NCBI RefSeq assembly: GCF_900101865.1
Contig: NZ_FNAH01000008.1
Span: 62,001-126,000 of the forward strand
DNA length: 64,000 bases
Reading direction: 5' to 3'
Origin: Paracoccus isoporae
Lineage (GTDB): Bacteria; Pseudomonadota; Alphaproteobacteria; Rhodobacterales; Rhodobacteraceae
The notes beneath the pieces were generated by a model. It saw only the letters and a list, made by a program, of their open reading frames with translations. It had not been told where the DNA came from and made no database searches. Numbering within the stretch: position 1 is the first letter of the stretch; each line of letters starts with the position of its first letter. Position numbers and translations under genes: made by a program. Shown here one piece after another: positions 1 to 8,603 of this stretch.

Positions 1-215
1 CGCGGAACGGGCTACAGGGGCAGGTCAACCGGCTGAACCGCGCGCTGGGGCCGATCCTGGGCGGCAAGCGAGTCAGCTATGTGCGCCGACCGCTGCGCAA
101 GGGCACGCGGCAGGTCTATACCGCGCAGGTCGGGTGGAACTCTCGGGGTGAAGCCAACCGCTTCTGCCAGAAGGCCAAGGTCGTCGGTCTGCGCTGCATC
201 GTGCTGCGCAACTGA
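1..215 (+). CDS. C-terminal end of a SPOR-like domain protein (partial)
   Basis: An open frame entering from the left edge (first full codon at 3) stops with TGA at 213-215. The last 70 residues include YTAQVGWNSRGEANRFCQKA and end GLRCIVLRN. This resembles the C-terminal SPOR-type peptidoglycan-binding module found on Rhodobacteraceae cell-wall enzymes such as D-alanyl-D-alanine carboxypeptidases. The catalytic part lies outside the window, so the enzyme class cannot be told. It converges on the next gene, whose terminator lies between them. Confidence 0.6.
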   Translation, partial: RNGLQGQVNRLNRALGPILGGKRVSYVRRPLRKGTRQVYTAQVGWNSRGEANRFCQKAKVVGLRCIVLRN

Positions 216-249
216 GCGGCGGCCGGCCCGGCGACATAGGGGCGACACG

Positions 250-273
250 AAAAAACCGGCCCCGAAGGGCCGG
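250..273 (-). terminator. Rho-independent terminator of the substrate-binding protein gene
   Basis: Read on the minus strand, the arms CCGGCCC and GGGCCGG form a perfect 7-bp stem with a UUCG loop, followed directly by six T. It lies 25 nt after the stop of the gene at 298-1770. Confidence 0.85.
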
Positions 274-297
274 CCATCGCGAGCAGCCAGATCGCAG

Positions 298-1770
298 TTA
301 CTCCGTCCAGCGGACCTGCGTCAGGTCATTGGCCGGGGTCGGCGCATTCTCCCACAGCCCTTCGATCTTCGCATTGGCCACGCCGGTCTTCGCAAGCTGG
401 AACAGATAGGCATTGGCATAGTCATCCGCGATGATGGTCTGCGCCTGCCGCATCAGATCCGAGCGTTCGGCGGCGTCCGTTGCCGCGTTCAGCGCCTCCA
501 TGACGCCGTTCAGCTCGTCATTGTTGTAGTTGAAGTAGTAGTCGGGCCGCGCATAGATGCCGATATCCATCGGTTCGACATGACTGATGATGGTCAGGTC
601 ATAATCCTTGCCGTTGAACACCGTCTCCAGCCATTGCGCCCATTCCATGTTGGTCGCCTTGGTCTCGATGCCGACGGCGCGAAGCTGCGCGGCCAGCAAC
701 TCGCCCCCGCGCCGTGCATAGGGGGTGGGCGGCAAAGCCAGGCGCAGCGACAGATCTTCCGCCCCCGCCTCGGCCAGCAATTCGCGGGCGCGGTCGGGAT
801 CATAGGCGGATTGCTCGGTCAGATCGACGTAATCCGGGTGATGCGGCGCGAAATGGGTGCCGATGGGCGTGCCATAGCCGAACAGCGCGCCGTCGATCAG
901 CTCTTGTCTGTTGATGGCATGCGCGATGGCCTCGCGCACCCTGACGTCATCCAGCGGCGGCACCGCCTTGTTCATGGTCAGGATGGTTTCCCCCTCCGTC
1001 GTGCCGACGATCACCTTGAACCGCGGATCGGCCTCAAGCTGGGCCAGGGTTTCGGGGGCGGGGAAGATCGGGAAGGCATCGACATCGCCGGCCATCATCG
1101 CGGCGAAGGCCGCGGTCGGATCACCGATGAAGCGGAAGGTCGCCGTGCTGAGCGCCGGCGTGTCGCCCCAGTAGCCGTCGAACGCCTCCAGCGTGATGGA
1201 ATCGCCCTGCCGCCATTCGCCAAAACGGAACGGTCCGGTTCCGACCGGCCGTGTCGCGGCATCACCCGCCGAGGCCTCGTCCAGCATCACCGCGTCGCCC
1301 CAGGCCATCTTGAAGGGGAACATTCCGTCTGCCGCGCTCAGCGTCACGCGTACCGTCGCCGGATCGACGGCCTCCACGGCGGTGATCCCGGCAAACAGCG
1401 CCTTCTGTGCATTGGTCGAGTCCTCCGCCCGCGCGCGGTCGAGCGAAAAGACCACATCCTCGGCGGTGAATTCGGCCCCGTCATGGAAGGTCGCTCCGTT
1501 ACGCAGATGGAACAGATAGGAGGTGCCGTCCTCGCTGACCTCCCAGCTTTCGGCAAGTGCGGGCTGGATCGAGCCGTCCGGCCCGAACCGGGTCAGCCCC
1601 TCGAAGACATTGGCATAGACCACCTCGTCGATGGCGGCGGCCGCATTGGCGGTGGGGTCGAGGCTCGGCGGCTCCAGGACCATGCCGAGCGTGATGCTGT
1701 CCTGCGCGGCAAGCGCCGGCGTGGTCATCAGCGCAAGCGCGGCGGCGGTGGTTTTCCAGCGATGGAGCAT
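298..1770 (-). CDS. ABC transporter substrate-binding protein, peptide/nickel (SBP family 5) type
   Basis: A 490-residue periplasmic solute-binding protein of the DppA/OppA/NikA type. The N terminus is a Sec signal peptide (MLHRWKTTAAALALMTTPALA, about 21 residues). The mature part starts with SITLGMVLEPPSLDPT and continues with the family's YANVFEGLTRFGPDGSI and ESWEVSEDG blocks. The start at 1770 is preceded by GAGGGA at good spacing; an in-frame extension upstream to 1923 has no signal-peptide character. No permease or ATPase gene is adjacent, so it is an orphan component or its partners are elsewhere. The ligand (oligopeptide, dipeptide, nickel or other) cannot be told from sequence. Confidence 0.9.
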   Translation of the reverse strand: MLHRWKTTAAALALMTTPALAAQDSITLGMVLEPPSLDPTANAAAAIDEVVYANVFEGLTRFGPDGSIQPALAESWEVSEDGTSYLFHLRNGATFHDGAEFTAEDVVFSLDRARAEDSTNAQKALFAGITAVEAVDPATVRVTLSAADGMFPFKMAWGDAVMLDEASAGDAATRPVGTGPFRFGEWRQGDSITLEAFDGYWGDTPALSTATFRFIGDPTAAFAAMMAGDVDAFPIFPAPETLAQLEADPRFKVIVGTTEGETILTMNKAVPPLDDVRVREAIAHAINRQELIDGALFGYGTPIGTHFAPHHPDYVDLTEQSAYDPDRARELLAEAGAEDLSLRLALPPTPYARRGGELLAAQLRAVGIETKATNMEWAQWLETVFNGKDYDLTIISHVEPMDIGIYARPDYYFNYNNDELNGVMEALNAATDAAERSDLMRQAQTIIADDYANAYLFQLAKTGVANAKIEGLWENAPTPANDLTQVRWTE

Positions 1771-1891
1771 GAGTTTCCCTCGGGTTGAATTCAGCCTATC
1801 GGCCGATAATGCGGCGAAACGCCCGGCAATCAAGGGGAATCGCCGCAAGCGCCGGTCTCGGATGCGGCGCGGCAGGGCGCGGACCCCACGC

Positions 1892-2608
1892 TCATCGGCG
1901 TTCGGTGAGTTGCTGGATCGCACCGGCGACGAGCAGCCACAGGCTGGTCAGCACCAGCCCCCAATTCGCCCAGCTTGCCGGGTGGAAATCGACGATGATG
2001 GCCCACAGCGCAAAGCCCACCCAGGCGGCGGAAATGGGCAATGACACGGCCCGCCAGCGTTCGGTGCGCACCGGATGGATGAACTTCACATTGGTGAACA
2101 TGGCCACCGTGAGCACCGCCACGATGATCAGGATCACCCAGAAATTCGGTTTCAGCGCGAACAGCACCAGCACCACCATGTTCCAGCAGGCGGGAAAACC
2201 GGCGAATGAGTTGTCCAGCGTCTTCATCCGCGAGTCGGAGAAATACAGGATCGAGCCATAGGTGATGGCGATGATCGCGAACCAGCCGGTCCATCCGGGC
2301 AGCAGGTCCGATTCGAACAGAGCGAAGGCCGGGATGAACACATAAGTCAGGAAATCGATGATGAGATCCATCAGCACGCCGTCATAAAGCGGCCAGTTCT
2401 CCTTGACCCTGTAGCGCCGCGCCAGCGGCCCGTCGATCCCGTCCACCACAAGTGCCACGATCAGCCACAGGAACATCAGCGACCACCGCTCCTCGACCGC
2501 GGCCAGCATGGCCAGCATCGAGAACACGGCACCGCTGGCGGTCAGCAGATGGACGAAAAGCGCTTTCAGACGAAGTTCCATCCGCAGTTTGTCGCATTCG
2601 TGACCCAT
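1892..2608 (-). CDS. pcs: Phosphatidylcholine synthase
   Basis: An integral membrane enzyme that condenses CDP-diacylglycerol with choline to make phosphatidylcholine in one step, a pathway typical of alphaproteobacteria. The CDP-alcohol phosphotransferase signature is clear: DGIDGPLARR followed by YDGVLMDLIIDF, giving the D-xx-DG-xx-AR...G-xxx-D-xxx-D pattern. At least six hydrophobic segments are spread over 238 residues, the size of rhizobial Pcs (about 240). The start at 2608 gives the N-terminal length of rhizobial Pcs before FVHLLTASG; a second ATG at 2581 is possible and neither has a strong SD. Confidence 0.92.
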   Translation of the reverse strand: MGHECDKLRMELRLKALFVHLLTASGAVFSMLAMLAAVEERWSLMFLWLIVALVVDGIDGPLARRYRVKENWPLYDGVLMDLIIDFLTYVFIPAFALFESDLLPGWTGWFAIIAITYGSILYFSDSRMKTLDNSFAGFPACWNMVVLVLFALKPNFWVILIIVAVLTVAMFTNVKFIHPVRTERWRAVSLPISAAWVGFALWAIIVDFHPASWANWGLVLTSLWLLVAGAIQQLTERR

Positions 2609-2766
2609 GCGCGCAAGCGGACAGTCGCCACCACCAAAAAGGTCTGACGGGTCGGCCGCGCCGGCGCAGAGCCGGCCAAGGCAATGCTTGACAGCCGGAC
2701 CGACGAAGGCGTTTCGTCGAAGCGGATCGGCCGCAAGGCCCGGCGCGCAAGAGGAGGAGGCATTCC

Positions 2767-3180
2767 GTGCACACGCAGCGCATCACGGTGGAGACCCGCA
2801 TCGACGCCCCGCTCACGGAGGTGTGGCGCGCCTATACCACGCCGGATGACATCATCCGGTGGAATGCGGCGTCAGAGGACTGGCACACCACCGCGGCCGA
2901 GGTCGATCTGCGCGAGGGCGGCGCGTTCTCGTCGCGGATGGAGGCGAAAGATGGCAGCATGGGGTTTGATTTCGCCGGAACCTACACCCGCGTCGTCCCG
3001 CAGAACCTGATCGAGTATGAGTTCGGCGGGCGGCAGGCGAGGGTGGAGTTCGCCCCAGATGGCGACGCAGTGACGGTGCGTGTCAGCTTCGACGCCGAAG
3101 ACAGCCACAGCGTCGAGGAGCAGCGGGCGGGCTGGCAGGCGATCCTGGACAATTTTGCGCGGCACGTCACCGCCGGATAG
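2767..3180 (+). CDS. SRPBCC (AHSA1/START-like) family protein
   Basis: A 137-residue single-domain protein of the hydrophobic-pocket SRPBCC fold. It opens with RITVETRIDAPLTEVWRAYT, then PDDIIRWNAASEDWHTT and FDFAGTYTRVVPQNLIEYEF, and ends with a long helix EEQRAGWQAILDNFARHV. This is the order of the AHSA1-like branch. No catalytic residues are evident, and such proteins bind ligands or partners of many kinds. The start is GTG at 2767 behind an AGGAGGAGG purine run. It converges on xerC with only 7 nt between stops. Confidence 0.85.
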   Translation: MHTQRITVETRIDAPLTEVWRAYTTPDDIIRWNAASEDWHTTAAEVDLREGGAFSSRMEAKDGSMGFDFAGTYTRVVPQNLIEYEFGGRQARVEFAPDGDAVTVRVSFDAEDSHSVEEQRAGWQAILDNFARHVTAG

Positions 3181-3187
3181 CCCCCGG

Positions 3188-4117
3188 TCAGCGGCGCGGA
3201 TGCGCCTTGCGATACACCGCCAGGAGATGCGCATCATCGACGCCGGTATAGACCTGCGTCGTGGACAGGCTGGCATGACCCAGCAATTCCTGGATCGTGC
3301 GCAGATCGCCGCCCGCCGACAGCAGATGGGTGGCAAAGCTGTGCCGCATCGCATGTGGTGTCGCGGTTGGCGGCAGGCCGAGCGATTGCCGCATCGAGGC
3401 CACCGCGCGTTCCAAAACGCCTGCGCGCAGCGCCCCGCCCCGCGCGCCGCGAAACAGCGCCTCGTCCGGGTCCATCGGCCAGGGGCACAACTCCAGATAC
3501 CCCGCGATGGCGTCGCGTGCGACCGGCAGGACCGGGACCATCCGCTCGCGCCCGCCCTTGCCGCGAATGGTCAGCGTCTCCGCCAGCGGCCAGTCATGCC
3601 CCTGAAGGGACAAGGCCTCGGAGATCCGCAGCCCGCAGCCATAAAGCAGCGTCAGCACAGCGGCGTCGCGCGCCGCGATCCAGGGCTTCGGGTGATGGCT
3701 GCCTGCCTCATCCAGCAGGGCCCGCGCCTGATCCTGCGCCAGCGGGCGCGGCAGGGACCGCTTGTATTTCGGACCGCGCGCCGACAAGGCGGCTGAGAGG
3801 TCGAACCCCTCCCGGTCGGACAGGAAACGCAGGAAGCTGCGGATCGCCGAGAGCCGCCGCGCCAGCGAGCGCGCCGACAGGCCGCGCTCCCGCTCCGCCG
3901 CCGCGAAGGCCCGCATATCGGTCTGCTTCAGCCCTGACAGCGATTTCGGCGTGGCGGCCTGCCCGTGATAGCCACCGAGGAATGACAGGAACGCGATCGC
4001 ATCGTCGCGATAGGCCGAGATGGTGTGCGGCGAGCGGTCGCGGGTTCCCGCCTCGCCCTCCAGCCATCGCCCCACCGCATCCGCCATGGCGGGCGACAGG
4101 GCGAGCGGCCCGTTCAT
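3188..4117 (-). CDS. xerC: Tyrosine recombinase XerC
   Basis: Site-specific recombinase that with XerD resolves chromosome dimers at dif. In the 313-residue reading from the upstream GTG the six catalytic residues are R168 (GLRISE), K191 (RGKGGRER), H259 and R262 (HAMRHSFATH), H285 (LLGHASLSTT) and Y294 (QVYTGV). The N terminus is a core-binding domain, with no phage-type arm domain. The ATG at 4117 overlaps the stop of the DUF484 gene as ATGA, so I prefer it (309 residues) to the GTG at 4129. Third gene of the set fsa-DUF484-xerC; DUF484 beside xerC is a common pairing. Confidence 0.93.
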   Translation of the reverse strand: MNGPLALSPAMADAVGRWLEGEAGTRDRSPHTISAYRDDAIAFLSFLGGYHGQAATPKSLSGLKQTDMRAFAAAERERGLSARSLARRLSAIRSFLRFLSDREGFDLSAALSARGPKYKRSLPRPLAQDQARALLDEAGSHHPKPWIAARDAAVLTLLYGCGLRISEALSLQGHDWPLAETLTIRGKGGRERMVPVLPVARDAIAGYLELCPWPMDPDEALFRGARGGALRAGVLERAVASMRQSLGLPPTATPHAMRHSFATHLLSAGGDLRTIQELLGHASLSTTQVYTGVDDAHLLAVYRKAHPRR

Positions 4118-4806
4118 TCGTCCAGCCACCGCAACAGAACCAGCCGGAAGGCCTGCCCGAAGAACCGCAGCAGATCGGTGCCCTGCGCGGCGCTGAACCG
4201 GCCCGGCTCTGCCGATCCCATCAGCAGCATGGCAGGCAGCCGGGTCGGGCCGAGATCCAGCGGGATCAGCGCCTCGGACGAGACCGGGCCGCCATGCAGA
4301 CCGACCGTGGCCGCCACCACCCGGCGCAGCACGACCTCTCCCGATGACTGGCCGCGCCGGCCACCCGCGAGGGATTTGGCAACGGTGCCATGCGGCACCA
4401 TGGTCAGCGGGCCGCCCAGCTCCGGTGCGCCCTGCTTGGTCTCGGTCTCCATCACCAGCACCAGCGTATCGACGCGAAGAATATCGGCGAGATCGCCTTG
4501 CAGATTGTCGAGAAACCCGTCGAAATCCACCGGCTCCAGCAGCGACAACACGGCGCGGTGGATGGTGTTCATCCCCGACTGGTTCTCATAGGCCGCCGCG
4601 ATGACCGTCTCATGCGCCGATTCCAGCCGGTCCAGCCGGGCCTCCAGGGCCGTCATGGCGCGGCCGCGAATGTCGATGACATTTTCGCCCACCCCGTCCT
4701 CATGCGCGCCGACAATGGCGCGCATCAGGTCGCGATCCATCAGGATCGTGCTGGGATCCTCCATCAGCGCCTGGCGCTGTTCGGCGGTCAGCCCGGTCTC
4801 GCTCAT
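4114..4806 (-). CDS. DUF484 family protein (GAF-like)
   Basis: A 230-residue cytoplasmic protein of unknown function that is almost always found next to xerC. The N-terminal half is helical and probably coiled ([20 protein letters not shown]); the C-terminal half looks like a GAF-type sensor fold ([50 protein letters not shown]). It starts with an ATGA overlap on the fsa stop and its own stop overlaps the xerC start, so the three genes are probably translated in a coupled way. Confidence 0.88.
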   Translation of the reverse strand: MSETGLTAEQRQALMEDPSTILMDRDLMRAIVGAHEDGVGENVIDIRGRAMTALEARLDRLESAHETVIAAAYENQSGMNTIHRAVLSLLEPVDFDGFLDNLQGDLADILRVDTLVLVMETETKQGAPELGGPLTMVPHGTVAKSLAGGRRGQSSGEVVLRRVVAATVGLHGGPVSSEALIPLDLGPTRLPAMLLMGSAEPGRFSAAQGTDLLRFFGQAFRLVLLRWLDE

Positions 4807-5462
4807 TGCCCGCCGATCTTCTGGCCGGTCTTTTCCCAGTCGGCGTTGAACTGCGCCAGCCCCTTGTCGGTCAGCGGATGGGTGGCCATCGACTTGATGA
4901 CAGTGGGCGGCGAGGTGATGACATCGGCGCCGATCCGCCCCGCCTCGATGATATGGTTCACCGAGCGGATGGAGGCGGCGAGGATCTGCGTCTCATAGCC
5001 GTAATTGTCGTAGATCTCGCGGATATCGGCGATCAGCTCCATCCCATCCAGATGGATATCGTCCAGCCGACCGATGAACGGGCTGATGAAGGTCGCGCCC
5101 GCCTTGGCGGCCAGGATCGCCTGCGCCGGAGAGAAGCAGAGCGTGACATTGACCATATGGCCGTCGTCGGACAGCGCCCGGCAGGCCTTCAGCCCGTCCC
5201 AGGTCAGCGGCACCTTCACGGCGATATTCTCCGCGATCTTCGCCAGATGCTTGCCCTCGCGGATCATGTCATCGGCCTTCTCGGCCACGACCTCGGCCGA
5301 GACCGGGCCGTCGACCATCTCGCAGATCTCGCGTGTGACCTCTTCGATGTCGCGGCCGGCCTTCAGGATCAGCGACGGGTTGGTGGTCACACCGTCCACC
5401 ATGCCGAGCTCGTTCAACTCGCGGATGGCATCGACATCGGCGGTATCGACAAAGAATTTCAT
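4803..5462 (-). CDS. fsa: Fructose-6-phosphate aldolase / short transaldolase
   Basis: Class I aldolase of the small transaldolase (TalC/FSA) family, 219 residues, transferring or releasing a dihydroxyacetone unit in sugar-phosphate metabolism. The N terminus [16 protein letters not shown] and [11 protein letters not shown] are diagnostic. The Schiff-base lysine is K83 in [32 protein letters not shown] and [11 protein letters not shown] complete the barrel signature. Sequence cannot separate true transaldolase activity from fructose-6-phosphate aldolase. AGGAG lies 8 nt before the ATG. It is divergent from priA, sharing a 123-nt control region. Confidence 0.92.
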   Translation of the reverse strand: MKFFVDTADVDAIRELNELGMVDGVTTNPSLILKAGRDIEEVTREICEMVDGPVSAEVVAEKADDMIREGKHLAKIAENIAVKVPLTWDGLKACRALSDDGHMVNVTLCFSPAQAILAAKAGATFISPFIGRLDDIHLDGMELIADIREIYDNYGYETQILAASIRSVNHIIEAGRIGADVITSPPTVIKSMATHPLTDKGLAQFNADWEKTGQKIGGQ

Positions 5463-5585
5463 GGCGCTCTCCTGAATTGCGTTCGGCCGAGTGATAGCGC
5501 ATCGGCGCCGGTGCGGGAAGGTCGAGGTGCTTGTTTTTCGCGCGGTCTCGGGCCAAGTCTGCGGGACTTCGCTTGAGGGCAGGCT

Positions 5586-7775
5586 GTGAGTTTCTACGAT
5601 GAGGGCCAGCGTATCGGGGTGCTGACCACCGAGCCGGTCGGGCTGCTGGATTACCTGGCGCCCGAGGGTGGCGTGGCCGAGGGGCAGATCGTGATCTGCC
5701 CGCTGGGTCCGCGCCGGGTGATGGGGGCCGTCTGGGGACAGGGCGAGGGGTCGTTCGATCTGGCGAAGCTGCGCCCGGTGGCGCAGGTGGTGGAGGCCGC
5801 ACCGCTTTCCGCGGAGTTGCGGGATTTCCTGAACCGGGCGGCGGAGTATACGCTGACGCCCCTGCCGGTGCTGCTGCGCATGGCGATGCGCGCGCCCGAT
5901 CTGGGCAAGCCGCCCGCCGAGCGCCGCATCATCCACCGCGCCGGGCCTGAACCCGCCCGCATGACCGAGGCGCGGCATGCCGTGCTGCGGGTGTTGGACG
6001 ATCACGGCGGGGCGGGGTTTGCGCCCACCGAACTGGCGCAGATGGCCGGGGTCGGGGCCAGCGTGGTCAAGGGGCTGGTCGCCGCCGGTACTCTGGCCGA
6101 GGTGAGCGCGCCCAGGGACTTGCCCTATCCACGGCTCGACCCGGAGCTGCCCGGCAAGGCGCTCGCCCCCGATCAGGCGGCGGCGGCAGAGGCGTTGCGC
6201 GACGCGGTCGCCTCGGGCGGCTATGGCACGACGCTGCTGCGCGGGGTGACCGGCTCGGGCAAGACGGAGGTCTATCTGGAGGCCGTTGCCGCCTGTCTGC
6301 GCGCCGGGCGGCAGGCGCTCGTGCTGCTGCCCGAGATCGCGCTGTCGGCGGAGTTTCTCGACCGGGTCGAGGCGCGCTTTGGCGCGCGGCCGGGCGAATG
6401 GCATTCCGGGATCAGCCGGACCGAGCGTCGGCGGCTCTGGCATATGGCGGCGCAGGGCGAGGTCTCGCTGGTGGTCGGCGCGCGCTCGGCGCTGTTCCTG
6501 CCGTTTCGCGATCTGGGGCTGATCGTGGTCGATGAGGAGCATGATTCCTCCTATAAACAGGAAGATACGGTCTATTACTCGGCCCGCGACATGGCGGTGC
6601 TGCGCGGGGCCGGGGCGCAGGCGCAGGTGGTGCTGGCCTCGGCCACGCCGAGCCTCGAAAGCTGGGTGAATGCGGCATCGGGCAAGTATCATCGGCTGGA
6701 TCTGCGCGCGCGCTATGGCGAGGCGGAGCTGCCGGAGATGGCGACGGTGGATCTGCGCGCCGAGGCGATGCCAGGTGGGCAGTGGATTTCACCCACGCTG
6801 GCGCACGCGGTCGAGGCAAGGCGGGCGCGGGGCGAACAATCGCTTCTGTTCCTGAACCGCCGGGGCTATGCGCCGGTGACCGTCTGCCGGGCCTGTGGTG
6901 AGCAGATCGGCTGTCAGCAATGCGATGCGCGCATGGTCGAGCACCGGTTCCAGAACCGGCTGGTCTGTCATCAATGCGGCGAGTCGCGGCCCATCCCCGA
7001 TGCCTGCCCCGCCTGCGGGGTCGAGGGGCGGCTGGCCCCGGTCGGTCCGGGGGTGGAGCGTCTGGCCGAAGAGGTCGCGGCGCGGTTTCCCGAAGCGAAG
7101 GCAACGGTGCTGTCCTCGGATCTGTTCGGCTCGGCGCGCGCCCTGAAAGAGACGATTGCCGAGATTGCCGGGGGTGACACCGACATCATCATCGGCACGC
7201 AACTGGTGGCGAAGGGTCACAATTTTCCGCGGCTGACTCTGGTGGGCGTGATCGATGCCGATCTGGGGCTGCAAGGTGCCGATCTGCGCGCCGCCGAGCG
7301 GTCCTTTCAGCTCATGCGCCAGGTGGCGGGGCGCGCGGGCCGCGTGGCGGGGCAGCGGCCCGGTCTGGCGCTGTTGCAGACCCATCAGCCCGATCATCCG
7401 GTGATCCGGGCGATTCTGTCCGGCGATGACGAAGGCTTCTGGGATGCCGAGGCCGCCATGCGGCGCGAGGCCGGCATGCCGCCTTTCGGGCGGCTGGCGG
7501 GGATCATCCTGTCGCATCCCGATCTGGGGATAGTGAGCGCGTTTGCGCGGCATCTGGCGGGTCAGGCCGCCCCGATCCGTGCGGCCGGGGCCGAATTGTG
7601 GGGACCGGCACCTGCGCCGATCGCGCGGATAAGGGGACGTCACCGGGTGCGCATGCTGATCCGCGCCCCGCGACAGGCGGCGTTGCAGATGGCGATTTCG
7701 GACTGGCTTCAGCCGGTGAAACTGCCGGTGAATATGCGGCTGTCGGTGGATATTGATCCGCAGAGTTTCCTGTAG
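5586..7775 (+). CDS. priA: Primosomal protein N' (replication restart helicase PriA)
   Basis: Superfamily 2 DNA helicase that reloads the replisome at stalled forks; 729 residues, normal length. Domains: N-terminal 3'-DNA-binding and winged-helix regions (about 1-180), Walker A GVTGSGKT at 220-227, DEEH box at 316-319, helicase motif [10 protein letters not shown], then a zinc-binding insertion (about 435-480) with paired cysteines [13 protein letters not shown] and CHQCGE...CPACG. Motifs [11 protein letters not shown] and QVAGRAGR follow. The start is GTG at 5586 behind GAGGG. A single gene divergent from fsa. Confidence 0.96.
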   Translation: MSFYDEGQRIGVLTTEPVGLLDYLAPEGGVAEGQIVICPLGPRRVMGAVWGQGEGSFDLAKLRPVAQVVEAAPLSAELRDFLNRAAEYTLTPLPVLLRMAMRAPDLGKPPAERRIIHRAGPEPARMTEARHAVLRVLDDHGGAGFAPTELAQMAGVGASVVKGLVAAGTLAEVSAPRDLPYPRLDPELPGKALAPDQAAAAEALRDAVASGGYGTTLLRGVTGSGKTEVYLEAVAACLRAGRQALVLLPEIALSAEFLDRVEARFGARPGEWHSGISRTERRRLWHMAAQGEVSLVVGARSALFLPFRDLGLIVVDEEHDSSYKQEDTVYYSARDMAVLRGAGAQAQVVLASATPSLESWVNAASGKYHRLDLRARYGEAELPEMATVDLRAEAMPGGQWISPTLAHAVEARRARGEQSLLFLNRRGYAPVTVCRACGEQIGCQQCDARMVEHRFQNRLVCHQCGESRPIPDACPACGVEGRLAPVGPGVERLAEEVAARFPEAKATVLSSDLFGSARALKETIAEIAGGDTDIIIGTQLVAKGHNFPRLTLVGVIDADLGLQGADLRAAERSFQLMRQVAGRAGRVAGQRPGLALLQTHQPDHPVIRAILSGDDEGFWDAEAAMRREAGMPPFGRLAGIILSHPDLGIVSAFARHLAGQAAPIRAAGAELWGPAPAPIARIRGRHRVRMLIRAPRQAALQMAISDWLQPVKLPVNMRLSVDIDPQSFL

Positions 7776-8042
7776 CGGCAGGTCGTGCGGCGGGACCGCC
7801 CCTCGCCAATCTTCGCCTCTTTCTTCTTCACGAAAATACCCATGTCCCGACCGAGCCGGGGCAGTCCCCGCCTGGAATCAAGGGGCGCAGCCCCGCCGGG
7901 CAGCGCCCGACCGCCCCATGGGCGGGCGCTTCGTGGCCGGTCCGCGCAGGATAGTCGTTCGGCGGGGATGCGCGATGAAGTGCATTGTGGTGCGGTCGGA
8001 GGCGCCCACCCGCGGTCGGGCGTTGCCCTATGTTGCACTTGG
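7776..8042. other. Gene-free interval between priA and tadA with a GC-rich hairpin
   Basis: 267 nt between converging genes. It holds a strong imperfect inverted repeat at 7902-7930 (arms AGCGCCCG / CGGGCGCT) without a T-tract, and a pyrimidine-rich stretch at 7816-7850 that reads on the minus strand as a short frame beginning MGIFVKKKEAKIG. No conserved protein is supported. It may serve as a two-way termination or 3'-end structure for priA and tadA. Confidence 0.4.
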
Positions 8043-8510
8043 TCAACGTCTGGCGGCGAAAAACTCACGCAATATTGCGCTGCTTTCCCCGGCGGCGATG
8101 CCGTCATGGATCTCGGGCCGGTGGTGGCATTGCGGGTGCTCGAAGACGCGCGCGCCGTGGCGCACGCCGCCCATGCGGGGATCCTCCGCGCCGAAATAGA
8201 GGATCTCGATCCGCGCGGCAGAGATGGCGGCGGCGCACATCGGGCAGGGTTCCAGCGTCACCCAGAGCCGGTGCCCCGGCAGGCGTTCGGAACCGGCGGC
8301 GGCGCAGGCGGCGCGGATGGCGAGGATCTCGGCATGGGCGGTGGGGTCGTGCACTTCGCGGGTGCGGTTGCCGGCGCTTGCCACGACGCGGCCCGCCGCA
8401 TCGGTCAGCACCGCGCCCACCGGCACCTCGCCGCGTGTGGCGGCGGCGCGGGCCTCGGCCAAAGCCTGCGGCATATGCGAGACGAAATCGCTCATGCGGC
8501 GTTGTTGCAT
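8043..8510 (-). CDS. tadA: tRNA-specific adenosine deaminase (A34 to inosine)
   Basis: Zinc-dependent deaminase converting A34 to inosine in tRNA-Arg(ACG). The cytidine-deaminase fold is shown by GEVPVGAVL, the zinc/catalytic HAE in DPTAHAEILAIR, and PCPMCAAAI with the two zinc cysteines. FGAEDPRMGGV is typical of TadA rather than CMP deaminases. Length 155 residues from the ATG at 8510, which has AGGG five nt upstream; an internal ATG at 8495 (150 residues) lacks an SD. It is divergent from rluB, a frequent pairing in Rhodobacteraceae. Confidence 0.93.
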   Translation of the reverse strand: MQQRRMSDFVSHMPQALAEARAAATRGEVPVGAVLTDAAGRVVASAGNRTREVHDPTAHAEILAIRAACAAAGSERLPGHRLWVTLEPCPMCAAAISAARIEILYFGAEDPRMGGVRHGARVFEHPQCHHRPEIHDGIAAGESSAILREFFAARR

Positions 8511-8603
8511 GGCTGCCCTGCAATGGGGAAGTTCTTTCCTTTGCGCGCGGGCAGGCGTATTCATGCGGTTTCGCCGCAGAGATGCGCCCACAGGAGAATC
8601 GCC

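Noticed and set aside
3188..4117. The tyrosine recombinase considered as a phage or island integrase.
   Set aside because: It lacks an arm-binding domain, sits in a housekeeping set with DUF484 and fsa, and no attachment repeats or phage genes are near. XerC is the better call.
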